DNA of 21,657 nucleotides from UBA931 sp036825435 (lineage in GTDB: Bacteria; Pseudomonadota; Gammaproteobacteria; Burkholderiales; Casimicrobiaceae). Under the pieces are notes generated by a model that had not been told where the DNA came from, did no database searches, and was given only the letters and a program-made list of their open reading frames with translations. Made by a program: the position numbers and the translations under genes. This document shows, one piece after another, positions 14,934-21,657 of this stretch. Positions within the stretch are counted from its first letter, which is position 1; the number at the start of each line of letters is the position of its first letter. Where the stretch lies: assembly GCA_036825435.1 (NCBI GenBank), contig DAISYG010000028.1, positions 1-21,657 on the forward strand, given 5' to 3'.

Positions 14934-15392
14934 TCATTCCCAGCGCTGCCGCGCCTTATCGTCGCTGTCGCGGGCATCCACCCAGCGCTCGCCCTGCGGT
15001 GTCTTTTCTTTTTTCCAGAACGGGGCTTCGGTTTTCAGATAGTCGATGATGAAGCGGCAGGCGTCGAAGGCGTCGCCACGATGGGCGCTGGTCACCGCAA
15101 CCAATACGATCTGATCAAGAGGCTGCAACGCACCAACACGATGGATCACCGTCGCTCCATACATGGCAAAGCGTTGCTGCGCCTGGTCGACGATGTGCAT
15201 CAGCGATTTTTCCGTCATTCCCGGATAGTGCTCCAGTTGCATCGTTTCCACGACGCTGCTTTCGTTCATGTCGCGCACCGTGCCGACGAACACCGCCACC
15301 GCGCCGACGCGCCGATCACCTGCACGCAACACCGTAATTTCCGCACCGACGTCGAAATCTTCTTCCTGGACACACACACGAACCGTCATCAT
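14934..15392 (-). CDS. moaE: molybdopterin synthase catalytic subunit MoaE
   Basis: MoaE is the large subunit of molybdopterin synthase, which converts cyclic pyranopterin monophosphate to molybdopterin using sulfur carried on MoaD. The 152-residue protein shows the family signatures GAVAVFVGTVRDMN, LEHYPGMTEKSL, IHRVGALQPLDQIVLVAV, SAHRGDAFDACRFIIDYLK and APFWKKE, the last two holding the catalytic lysines. The start overlaps the moaD stop by one base (TGATG). A second ATG follows immediately (15389), and either could be used. Confidence 0.97.
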   Translation of the reverse strand: MMTVRVCVQEEDFDVGAEITVLRAGDRRVGAVAVFVGTVRDMNESSVVETMQLEHYPGMTEKSLMHIVDQAQQRFAMYGATVIHRVGALQPLDQIVLVAVTSAHRGDAFDACRFIIDYLKTEAPFWKKEKTPQGERWVDARDSDDKARQRWE

Positions 15393-15652
15393 CAGCCCCC
15401 GGTCACCGGCGGGAAAAACGCCAACTCATCGTTGTCTTGCAAGGCCGTTTTTTCCGAGGCCATATCGTGATTGACCGCAATGCGCACCGCACGACCTTCG
15501 GCCAGTTCACAAGACCAGGGCTCGCCGCGTGCGCGCAGTTCATTCAACACGTCTTCAACCATCGGCCGGTCCACTGCCATCGTCAACGTTTCGCCGGGCG
15601 ACGCAAACGCTTCGCGCAACCGCGCCAGATAAACCAGGCGTAATGAAATCAT
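15392..15652 (-). CDS. moaD: molybdopterin synthase sulfur carrier subunit MoaD
   Basis: MoaD is the ubiquitin-like sulfur carrier of molybdopterin synthase; its C-terminal glycine is thiocarboxylated. The 86-residue product ends in PPVTGG, the required Gly-Gly terminus preceded by the DELAFFPPV stretch. It begins MISLRLVYLARLREA, typical of the family. A GGAG box lies five bases before the ATG, and mobB ends nine bases upstream. The stop overlaps the moaE start. The activating enzyme MoeB is not in the window. Confidence 0.95.
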   Translation of the reverse strand: MISLRLVYLARLREAFASPGETLTMAVDRPMVEDVLNELRARGEPWSCELAEGRAVRIAVNHDMASEKTALQDNDELAFFPPVTGG

Positions 15653-15661
15653 GGGGTCTCC

Positions 15662-16192
15662 TTATCGGGGGGGCAGTTCGGACAAAGCCAGCGCGTGCTG
15701 CAAGATAAAGTCGATGATTGCTGCGGGATCCGCCAGATCAAACACCGGCAATGCGCGTGGGTTATCAATGACTCCGACCGCATTGGTTGCTACTGCAACA
15801 ATATAATGATCTTCCGCACTCATCGGCAGCTTGCCGACTTCAGGGCGAAAGATTTCCAGCTTGGGAATGGCGTAACTTTTATAGCCTTCAATCAAAATCA
15901 GATCGCACGGCGACAGACGCGCCAGCGATTCGCGCACCGTCATCTCCGATGCTCCGCGATTTTCATGCATCAGCGCCCAGCGTTCATTTGATGTCAACAG
16001 CACTTCCGTGCAACCGGCATGACGCAATCGAAAGCTATCCTTGCCGGGTTTGTCTATGTCCACCAAATGATGCGCATGCTTGATCAGCGAAACCGACAAG
16101 CCGCGCTGCACCAGCAGCGGAATCAATTTTTCAATCAGGGTCGTCTTGCCGCTTCCCGACCATCCGGCAAATCCAAAAACACGCACGTTCAA
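15662..16192 (-). CDS. mobB: molybdopterin-guanine dinucleotide biosynthesis protein MobB
   Basis: MobB is a GTP-binding P-loop protein that assists MobA in making the guanine dinucleotide cofactor; it is helpful but usually not essential. The 176-residue protein has the Walker A motif GWSGSGKTT (residues 10-18), SLIKHAHH with the expected lysine, the RLRHAGCTEVLL segment, and LILIEGYK, a Walker B-like strand with the conserved Glu-Gly. It is the first gene of mobB-moaD-moaE-crcB-qorA. A plausible promoter (TTGTTG, 18 bases, TAGAAT) lies in the 54-bp gap after cysK. Confidence 0.95.
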   Translation of the reverse strand: MNVRVFGFAGWSGSGKTTLIEKLIPLLVQRGLSVSLIKHAHHLVDIDKPGKDSFRLRHAGCTEVLLTSNERWALMHENRGASEMTVRESLARLSPCDLILIEGYKSYAIPKLEIFRPEVGKLPMSAEDHYIVAVATNAVGVIDNPRALPVFDLADPAAIIDFILQHALALSELPPR

Positions 16193-16246
16193 TCCTTGAT
16201 TATCAGAAGTGGGCTATTCTACGTCCGCTTTCCCTTCGGCAACAAG

Positions 16247-17185
16247 TCAGCCCTGCGCGGCAAACAACTCCGTCGAAAGATAGCGCTCGCCAGTATCCGG
16301 CAACAACACGACAATGTTCTTGCCATGAAACATTTCGCGTGTGGCGATCTGCTGCGCTGCGTACAGTGCTGCGCCTGAGGATATGCCGACCAGCAGGCCC
16401 TCCGTTTCCGCCACCAGACGCGCTGCAACAAACGCATCCTCATCAGATACCGGCAATACTTCATCGTACACTGTGGTGTTCAGAATTTCGGGAACGAATC
16501 CCGCGCCGATGCCCTGAATCTTGTGCGCGCCTGCCTTCCCTTGCGACAGCACTGGCGACGATGCCGGCTCAATGGCAATCACGATAATCTTCGGGTTTTG
16601 CTCTTTCAGATATTCGCCTGTGCCAGTGATCGTGCCGCCAGTGCCAACACCGGCAACGAACACATCCACTTTACCTTCGGTATTGCGCCAGATTTCCGGG
16701 CCGGTCGTCGCTTTGTGTGCCGCCGGATTTGCCGGGTTGGTGAACTGCCCGGGAATGAACGCATTCGGTATGGTACGCGACAGATCTTCCGCTCTGGCAA
16801 TCGCACCTTTCATACCCTGCGCACCTTCGGTAAGTACCAGTTCCGCACCATAAGCCAGCAAAAGACTGCGGCGTTCGGCGCTCATGGTTTCAGGCATCGT
16901 CAAAATCACACGGTAACCACGTGATTTTGCCACCGCAGCCAGACCGATGCCGGTATTGCCGCTGGTCGGCTCAATAATGACCGAGCCTTTTTTCAGCACA
17001 CCGCGCTTTTCGGCATCGTCGATCATCGCTTTGGCCACCCGATCCTTGACACTGCCCGCCGGGTTGAAATATTCCAACTTGGCAATCAGCGCCGCCCCAG
17101 CATGCGTTCTTTCCTCAAAACGTTTCAACCGCAACAACGGCGTGTTACCGATCAAATCATCCAACCGTTCATGAATTTTGCTCAT
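16247..17185 (-). CDS. cysK: cysteine synthase A (O-acetylserine sulfhydrylase)
   Basis: CysK is the PLP enzyme that makes cysteine from O-acetylserine and sulfide. The 312-residue protein has the PLP lysine in NPAGSVKDR (Lys47), the substrate loop PTSGNTGIGLA, TTGPEIW, the phosphate-binding GTGGTITGTG, GIGAGFVP, GISSGAA and PDTGERYLST. PTSGNTG and TTGPEIW fit CysK better than CysM. The ATG at 17185 follows an AGGAGA box at good spacing. It stands apart as a single gene, with 206 bp upstream and 54 bp downstream. I see no clear promoter or CysB-type site in the upstream gap. Confidence 0.95.
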   Translation of the reverse strand: MSKIHERLDDLIGNTPLLRLKRFEERTHAGAALIAKLEYFNPAGSVKDRVAKAMIDDAEKRGVLKKGSVIIEPTSGNTGIGLAAVAKSRGYRVILTMPETMSAERRSLLLAYGAELVLTEGAQGMKGAIARAEDLSRTIPNAFIPGQFTNPANPAAHKATTGPEIWRNTEGKVDVFVAGVGTGGTITGTGEYLKEQNPKIIVIAIEPASSPVLSQGKAGAHKIQGIGAGFVPEILNTTVYDEVLPVSDEDAFVAARLVAETEGLLVGISSGAALYAAQQIATREMFHGKNIVVLLPDTGERYLSTELFAAQG

Positions 17186-17391
17186 TATGCTCTCCTGATG
17201 GCTTTTCCCTGTTTACTGCGTTTTGTTAGCGAAGTCCAGTGTGTCGTGTTTTGGGAAACGCTAAAAATGAAGCAAACGCGTGGCAGGCAAGGCGCGCTTT
17301 TACCAAAAAGCGCGACGAAAAAGCGGAGTTTACTTGGCGTAAATGAGCATTTTGAGGAAGATTCCAACGCCGTATTGCGCGTGCGCAGCAA
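17186..17391. repeat. hairpin-rich spacer, possible dispersed repeat
   Basis: This 206-bp gap between rnhB and cysK holds no gene. It contains a perfect inverted repeat with 9-bp arms, CGCGCTTTT (17293-17301) and AAAAGCGCG (17306-17314), around a four-base loop, and directly after it a second dyad, GTTTAC..GTAAA, near 17329-17345. There is no T-run on either strand after the first hairpin, so it is not a standard terminator. The wording of the second dyad, with a GAGTTTAC start and a GTAAATGAGC end, reminds me of short intergenic repeats seen in other proteobacterial genomes. That is memory, not a search result. The cysK ribosome binding site occupies the left end. Confidence 0.45.
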
Positions 17392-17976
17392 TTAATCCGT
17401 GTTTCCTTCATTTTTCATCGGCGCAAAGCTTCTACGATGCTGCGGACAAGGCCCCAATCTCCGAATCGCTTCAAGATGTTGCGTCGTGCCATAGCCTTTG
17501 TGTTTTGCGAAACCATATTCTGGGTAAAGGTGGTCAAGCGCCAGCATCTGCGCATCGCGCACAGTTTTTGCCAGGATCGACGCTGCTGAAATCGCGGCAA
17601 CATCGCGGTCGCCTTTGATGATGGTGCGCGTCATGCACGATAGCGTCGGCGCGCGGTTACCATCAATCCACGCTTCTTGCGGTGCAACATTCAGCCCCTG
17701 CACTGCGCGCTGCATTGCCAACATCGTCGCCTGCAAAATATTGAGCGTGTCGATTTCTTCGACGGAGGCTTCGGCGACGCAAAAAGAAAGCGCTCGTTCG
17801 CGGATTATTCGCGCCAAGGTTTCGCGTTTCGATGCCGACAATGTTTTGGAATCGCGCAACCCATCGATTGGCGCATCCGGATTCAGGATAACGGCAGCGG
17901 CAACAACATTACCCGCCAGCGGCCCGCGCCCGGCTTCATCGACACCTGCGATGAGGCGCACGCTATCGCCGCACAT
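17392..17976 (-). CDS. rnhB: ribonuclease HII
   Basis: RNase HII cuts RNA in RNA-DNA hybrids and starts the removal of single ribonucleotides from DNA. The 194-residue protein carries the active-site motifs GVDEAGRGPLAG (the Asp-Glu pair), LRDSKTLSASKRE, AWIDGNRAP and IIKGDRDVAAISAASILAK, and ends with the HKGYGTTQHLEAI segment typical of HII enzymes. Its start lies 14 bases inside the end of lpxB, so translation is coupled. The pair lpxB-rnhB is a conserved gammaproteobacterial order. Confidence 0.97.
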   Translation of the reverse strand: MCGDSVRLIAGVDEAGRGPLAGNVVAAAVILNPDAPIDGLRDSKTLSASKRETLARIIRERALSFCVAEASVEEIDTLNILQATMLAMQRAVQGLNVAPQEAWIDGNRAPTLSCMTRTIIKGDRDVAAISAASILAKTVRDAQMLALDHLYPEYGFAKHKGYGTTQHLEAIRRLGPCPQHRRSFAPMKNEGNTD

Positions 17977-19123
17977 GATTCAATTCTTCGAGCACCGCCT
18001 GTGCCGCCAGCGCGCCCGTATCCGCGCGCAACGTGTGTGCGAGCTCAACAAAGGTTTCTTCAATTTGTGTACGGCACTCAACATCGCGATACATCAGCAG
18101 CGCTTCATCGGCAAGCTTTTGAGGTGTTGCATCTTCCTGAATCAGCTCGGGCACGACGAAGCGCTGTGCCAAAACGTTCGGCAGGCCGATCCACGGCACT
18201 TGAATCAGGCGGCGCACGATCCATATTGAAATCGGCGAAGCACGGTAAAAAATAATATGCGGACAACGCGCCAATGCCGCTTCCAATGTTGCAGTGCCAG
18301 ACGTGACGAGTCCGACATCCGCCGCGCGTAACACCTCTTCGGCCTGCCCGTCGAGCAATGTCAATTGCGGCGCGTTGGGCGTTTGTCGAGACAGTGTTTC
18401 AAAAAGATGGCGAATGTCAGCGGATACCAGCGGCACGAGAAATCGCGCGTTCGGTACATTGTGTTGAATACGTCGCGCGGCATCGGTCAAAAGCTGTGCG
18501 TGTTCCGTAACTTCCGAGCGGCGACTGCCCGGTAGCAACGCAAACACGGCTGCATCATCTTCAATACCCAGCTTCCGCCGCGCGGCGATACGCGCACCAT
18601 CATCAGCCGCACGTTGCGCGGCAGGATGACCGACGTACGTAACGGGAATCTTGGCTTGCTGATAAAAAGGCAACTCAAACGGAAAAAGCACCAATACGCG
18701 ATCAACCGCGCGTCCAATTTTTTTGATGCGCCCGCGTCGCCACGCCCATACCGACGGGCTGACGAAATGAATGGTGCGCACACCTGTTTTTTTGAGTTGG
18801 CGTTCCAAGCCAAGATTGAAATCCGGCGCGTCAATGCCGATGAAAAGATCGACTTTTTCATCACGCATGCAACGGAAAAGCGCGCGGCGCAAATGATACA
18901 ACCCGGGAATATGGCGCAACACCTCGACCAAGCCGCGCACCGCGAGGCGTTCCATCGGGCACCAGCTTTGCGCGCCGAGTACCTGCATTTTGCTGCCTGC
19001 GATACCAACAAATTCGGCATCTGGCAATTGTTGGCGCAGCGCCGCAATCAGCGATGCACCCAACGCGTCGCCGGAGGCTTCTCCGACGACGATGCCGATT
19101 TTCACGGGACGAGGTGTTATCAT
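17963..19123 (-). CDS. lpxB: lipid-A-disaccharide synthase
   Basis: LpxB is a peripheral inner-membrane GT19 glycosyltransferase that joins UDP-diacylglucosamine and lipid X to form the lipid A disaccharide. The 386-residue protein shows IGIVVGEASGDALG at the N-terminus, IGIDAPDFN, the SPSVWAWRRGRIKK segment, LFPFELPFY, VGHPAAQ, ALLPGSRRSE and TSGTATLEAAL. I start at the ATG at 19123; in-frame TTG (19141) and GTG (19138) codons lie upstream, and none has a strong Shine-Dalgarno sequence. It follows ppiD by 44 bases and overlaps rnhB. The rest of the lpx cluster (lpxD, fabZ, lpxA) is not here. Confidence 0.96.
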   Translation of the reverse strand: MITPRPVKIGIVVGEASGDALGASLIAALRQQLPDAEFVGIAGSKMQVLGAQSWCPMERLAVRGLVEVLRHIPGLYHLRRALFRCMRDEKVDLFIGIDAPDFNLGLERQLKKTGVRTIHFVSPSVWAWRRGRIKKIGRAVDRVLVLFPFELPFYQQAKIPVTYVGHPAAQRAADDGARIAARRKLGIEDDAAVFALLPGSRRSEVTEHAQLLTDAARRIQHNVPNARFLVPLVSADIRHLFETLSRQTPNAPQLTLLDGQAEEVLRAADVGLVTSGTATLEAALARCPHIIFYRASPISIWIVRRLIQVPWIGLPNVLAQRFVVPELIQEDATPQKLADEALLMYRDVECRTQIEETFVELAHTLRADTGALAAQAVLEELNHVRR

Positions 19124-19167
19124 GGCTTGATCAGACACCAATGCTGCGAAACCGACAACAAAAGCTA

Positions 19168-21066
19168 TTATTGGCTGATGCCGCCGAGCTTCTCCGGATA
19201 AATCTTGATCTCGATGTCGTTGCGTAACTCAGTCAAATAGGTGTCGAACACTTCCTGCCCTTTGAGCTGACTGACCAGATTCTGCGCCGATTGAATTTCT
19301 TCCGGCGTTGGGTCTTCAGCGGCGATCACTTTGTCGACGCGGTAGAGAACGTAACGATTTTCGCCAAAAGACGCGCCCAGATAAACCGGCAAACTGTCCG
19401 CCGGAGCACGGAACACTTCTGCTTGTGTCGTCGGGCTGATGTCCGCCGCCGGTCTTTGCCGCGCCACTTCCACCGGTTCGTCAAATTTCACATCAGCGTT
19501 TTTTTTCTCCTTGAGGAGCGCCAGTTTCTCTTCACCGTCTTTCACCGCCAGCGCAAACGCGGCTTTTTCTTCCAACGTTTTGCGGATGCTGCCTGAAACT
19601 TCTTCAAACGGACGTAGCGCCGCCGGTTTATGGTCAATGACGCGGGCGGAAATCAACGAATTGTTGCCGATGTCGAAAACTTCCGTATTCTGACGATCAT
19701 TCAGTGAAACCGGCGAAAACACCTCGTTGGCAAAATCAGCGTTGCCGTTGGCGAGCTGACCGACTTGCGCGCGGGTCAGGAACTCGGCGCGGGAAATGTC
19801 GATGCCCAACTCTTGGCTGATGTCGGCAAACGAATCCGTTTGTTCAAAGACACGGTCGCGCATCGCAGTTTCTTTTTCTGCAAATTCGTTGTTTGCGCGA
19901 TCTTCCTTCATGTCACCTTCGACTTGCGCCTTCGCTTCTTCAAACGTCGGTTGATGCTCCGGCACGATCGTGACTTTGATGAGGTGATAACCAAACTGCG
20001 TTTCCACCGGACCATAAATACCGTCTTTTTCAGCATTGAATACTGTTTCTTCGAATGGTTTGACGAGCATTCCCGGAATCACTTCGCCCAACGCGCCGCC
20101 CTGCTGCGCTGAACCCGGATCTTCCGAATATTCTTTCGCCAATTCGGCAAACGTGTCCGGCGCGGTCTGCGCCTTTTTCAACACGTCTTCCGCCTTTTTC
20201 AGCGCTTCATCTTTCGCGCTCTGTTCGGCATCACTTCCAACGGTAAACAGAATATGCGCCGCTTCGCGCTTTTCCGGTTGCTTATAGCGCTCCTGATTGT
20301 CCGCAAAGTACTGTTTCGCTTCTTCTTCGCTGATCTGAATTTGGTTCAGCACCTGCGCACGCGTGAACAGAATGTATTCCAACGAAACCGTTTCCGGCGC
20401 CTGATACAGATTGGTGTTTTGATCGTAATACGCCCGTACTTCTTCATCGCTCACCTTGACCTTGCCGGTGTACGCTGAAGCATCCAAGCGCGCAATCGCG
20501 ACTTCGCGCTTTTCGCCGACGAGGCGGTAATAACGCTCTGCCGTTTCCTCTGCGATGATTTCTCCGCTTTGCAGCGGCTCAATCAGCGGCGTTTGCAGGC
20601 GCGTTTGCCGCACCATACTTTCAAAGAGCGCTGGCACCATACTCTGCTGCCGCAGCAAACTGCGGTAAAGCTCGGGAGAAAATTGACCGTTTTCCTTGAA
20701 CTCGTCGATGCTGTTAAGAAATTGCGCAATTTGTTCGTTGCTGACGTAAAACTTTTCGTCGTTCGCTTTTTGCTGCAGCACTTTTTCGTTGATGACGCGG
20801 TTCAATAAGCCATTACGCGCTTCCGGCGTGTCGAACATCGATGGATCATAAGCCTGCCCCATACGATCCCGCGCCTGATCGCGCTGTCGTCTCAGAATAT
20901 CGTCAAACTCGTACACCGAAACCGCGATGTCACCGACTTTCGCCACATTGTTGCTCCCGCCGCCGCCACTGCGGAACATGTCCACACCGAAAAATAAGAA
21001 CGGAATCATGATAATCACTAGGACTATCTGCGCTAACCGTTTGTTTTGTCTTATGAAATCATACAT
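19168..21066 (-). CDS. ppiD: PpiD-type periplasmic folding chaperone (SurA_N / PpiC domains)
   Basis: PpiD is anchored in the inner membrane near the Sec translocon and helps newly exported proteins fold. The 632-residue product (E. coli: 623) has a short cytoplasmic N-terminus, one membrane segment (about residues 11-28), a SurA-like helical chaperone domain (about 45-200), a parvulin PPIase-like domain at about 268-366 (from EAAHILFTVG to FGYHLIKVT, with DPGSAQQGGALGEV inside) and a long C-terminal helical region. The E. coli PPIase domain is inactive; here the core looks parvulin-like, but I cannot judge activity. The start is supported by GGA six bases ahead. It probably leads an operon with lpxB and rnhB. 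The usual upstream neighbour hupB is absent. Confidence 0.94.
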   Translation of the reverse strand: MYDFIRQNKRLAQIVLVIIMIPFLFFGVDMFRSGGGGSNNVAKVGDIAVSVYEFDDILRRQRDQARDRMGQAYDPSMFDTPEARNGLLNRVINEKVLQQKANDEKFYVSNEQIAQFLNSIDEFKENGQFSPELYRSLLRQQSMVPALFESMVRQTRLQTPLIEPLQSGEIIAEETAERYYRLVGEKREVAIARLDASAYTGKVKVSDEEVRAYYDQNTNLYQAPETVSLEYILFTRAQVLNQIQISEEEAKQYFADNQERYKQPEKREAAHILFTVGSDAEQSAKDEALKKAEDVLKKAQTAPDTFAELAKEYSEDPGSAQQGGALGEVIPGMLVKPFEETVFNAEKDGIYGPVETQFGYHLIKVTIVPEHQPTFEEAKAQVEGDMKEDRANNEFAEKETAMRDRVFEQTDSFADISQELGIDISRAEFLTRAQVGQLANGNADFANEVFSPVSLNDRQNTEVFDIGNNSLISARVIDHKPAALRPFEEVSGSIRKTLEEKAAFALAVKDGEEKLALLKEKKNADVKFDEPVEVARQRPAADISPTTQAEVFRAPADSLPVYLGASFGENRYVLYRVDKVIAAEDPTPEEIQSAQNLVSQLKGQEVFDTYLTELRNDIEIKIYPEKLGGISQ

Positions 21067-21109
21067 TTTGTTCCAACTCCGCTTTGTTCGTGAACGAGTC
21101 GACCCTGTG

Positions 21110-21149
21110 TTTTAGAATTTCTAAAAGTATGGGATTTTACCTGTAAAAT
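21110..21149 (-). promoter_or_regulatory. ppiD promoter region with two perfect inverted repeats
   Basis: Two perfect dyads lie just before ppiD. The first, TTTTAGAATTTCTAAAA (21110-21126), has 8-bp arms around one base. The second, ATTTTACCTGTAAAAT (21134-21149), has 7-bp arms around two bases. Their centres are about 23 bp apart, close to two helical turns. On the minus strand a weak promoter can be read across them: TTTACA (21147-21142), 18 bases, TAGAAA (21123-21118). The dyads would cover both the -35 and the -10 boxes, as operators do. Confidence 0.45.
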
Positions 21150-21654
21150 GACCAATAAAGAAGCCGCGCGTACGGAAGTTGGAAAATTCGACAGGAAAAC
21201 ATCAGTTTAATAAAATAATGCGGTTGACATTATCAGTTTAAGTCCAGCAGAACAAAAATCACCTGAATGTCAAATACTGTGTTCAATATGTCACACGATC
21301 ATGGAAATGACGTATTGCGCAAAAAATGGCTCTTTCCGTATTTTATTTTTTATCTCGCCTTTTTAACTTTTAACCTGTTTTTTTGTGAAAGACAGTGAAT
21401 CACTTAGACACATTTTCCCCGTGCATTTTCTGTCACATACAAGTCGTGCCTTTTGATGAGCCAATATTAGCTTATCGGATTTGAGCACGGTTTATGATCA
21501 AACATAATGTGTCACCAAGCATCGTTTTTTCACCTTCTATCGTTGCTTTTATTGCCCGTTACGGAACTTGTCACTTTATTTTGAATCTTATTTCAACAAA
21601 GAGGCTTGAATTCAACCACGAAGTGCAATTTTGACAACAGGAAGAAGGGTCAGG
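21150..21654. other. AT-rich non-coding region with TGTCA boxes
   Basis: No complete gene is visible in these 505 bases. By hand count 21241-21600 is about 36% GC, well below the neighbouring genes. TGTCA or its complement occurs seven times, at 21225, 21268, 21289, 21431, 21510, 21569 and 21632; fewer than one is expected by chance, and four are TGTCAC in the same orientation. The 10-mer ATCAGTTTAA is directly repeated at 21201-21210 and 21232-21241. The pattern suggests the end and upstream region of a transposon-like element reading rightward, but this is inference because no transposase lies inside the window. Confidence 0.35.
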
Positions 21655-21657
21655 ATG
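21655..21657 (+). CDS. probable start codon of a truncated gene
   Basis: The window ends exactly on an ATG, six bases after AGAAGG (21643-21648) within the purine stretch AGGAAGAAGGG. This is a good ribosome binding site and suggests that a plus-strand gene begins here. Nothing of the product can be read. If the AT-rich region before it is a mobile-element end, a transposase is a reasonable guess, but this is not shown. Confidence 0.35.

Noticed and set aside
14733..15470. A 245-codon open frame on the plus strand
   Set aside because: It is antisense to crcB, moaE and moaD, crosses three well-defined genes, and shows no domain pattern.
1..21657. CRISPR array, tRNA, rRNA, prophage or toxin-antitoxin genes
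   Set aside because: I saw no regularly spaced repeats, no cloverleaf sequences, no rRNA segments and no such protein families on either strand.

Overview
The window is an almost fully coding stretch of a Gram-negative (LPS-making) Pseudomonadota chromosome. LpxB, the PqiABC envelope-transport set, a PpiD-type periplasmic chaperone, CrcB and the RsgA/Orn pair are all proteobacterial housekeeping genes, and several protein styles (MoaA with a long N-terminus, PqiA split in two) fit a gamma/betaproteobacterium. I cannot name the genus. Most of the core looks to be near or above 50% GC. The two outer flanks and the first gene are clearly more AT-rich.

Layout. 1-197: non-coding, AT-rich, with repeated TGTCA boxes. 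198-2855 (minus): DUF4279 protein, rsgA, M48 membrane protease. 2938-4042 (plus): orn and a zinc-ribbon Nudix hydrolase. 4050-7563 (minus): a pqi operon of two PqiA-type genes, pqiB and pqiC. 7654-11421 (minus): moaA-fdhD-mobA-moeA, a molybdenum cofactor (Moco) block. 11527-12779 (minus): ispD-ispF of the MEP isoprenoid pathway. 12845-13432 (minus): rplU-rpmA, with a near-ideal sigma70 promoter in front and a strong intrinsic terminator behind. 13524-16192 (minus): a second Moco block mobB-moaD-moaE, followed by crcB and a quinone oxidoreductase. 16247-17185 (minus): cysK. 17392-21066 (minus): ppiD-lpxB-rnhB. 21067-21657: about 590 bp of AT-rich DNA without a complete gene, with two perfect inverted repeats just upstream of ppiD, a series of TGTCA boxes, and a good ribosome binding site placing an ATG at the very last three bases.

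How the genes work together. MoaA starts pterin synthesis, MoaD/MoaE insert the dithiolene sulfurs, MoeA inserts molybdenum, MobA adds GMP to make the bis-MGD form (MobB is its GTP-binding partner) and FdhD delivers sulfur to formate dehydrogenase. The organism therefore very likely uses a bis-MGD enzyme such as formate dehydrogenase, encoded elsewhere. moaC and moaB/mogA are not in the window. PqiABC, the M48 protease, PpiD and LpxB all serve the envelope.

I found no convincing new multi-gene system. The most interesting parts are the two AT-rich flanks, which look like pieces of mobile elements; the paired dyads before ppiD; an ispD start embedded in the rpmA terminator; an FdhD lacking the second cysteine of the usual pair; and a hairpin-rich spacer between rnhB and cysK that may be a dispersed repeat.
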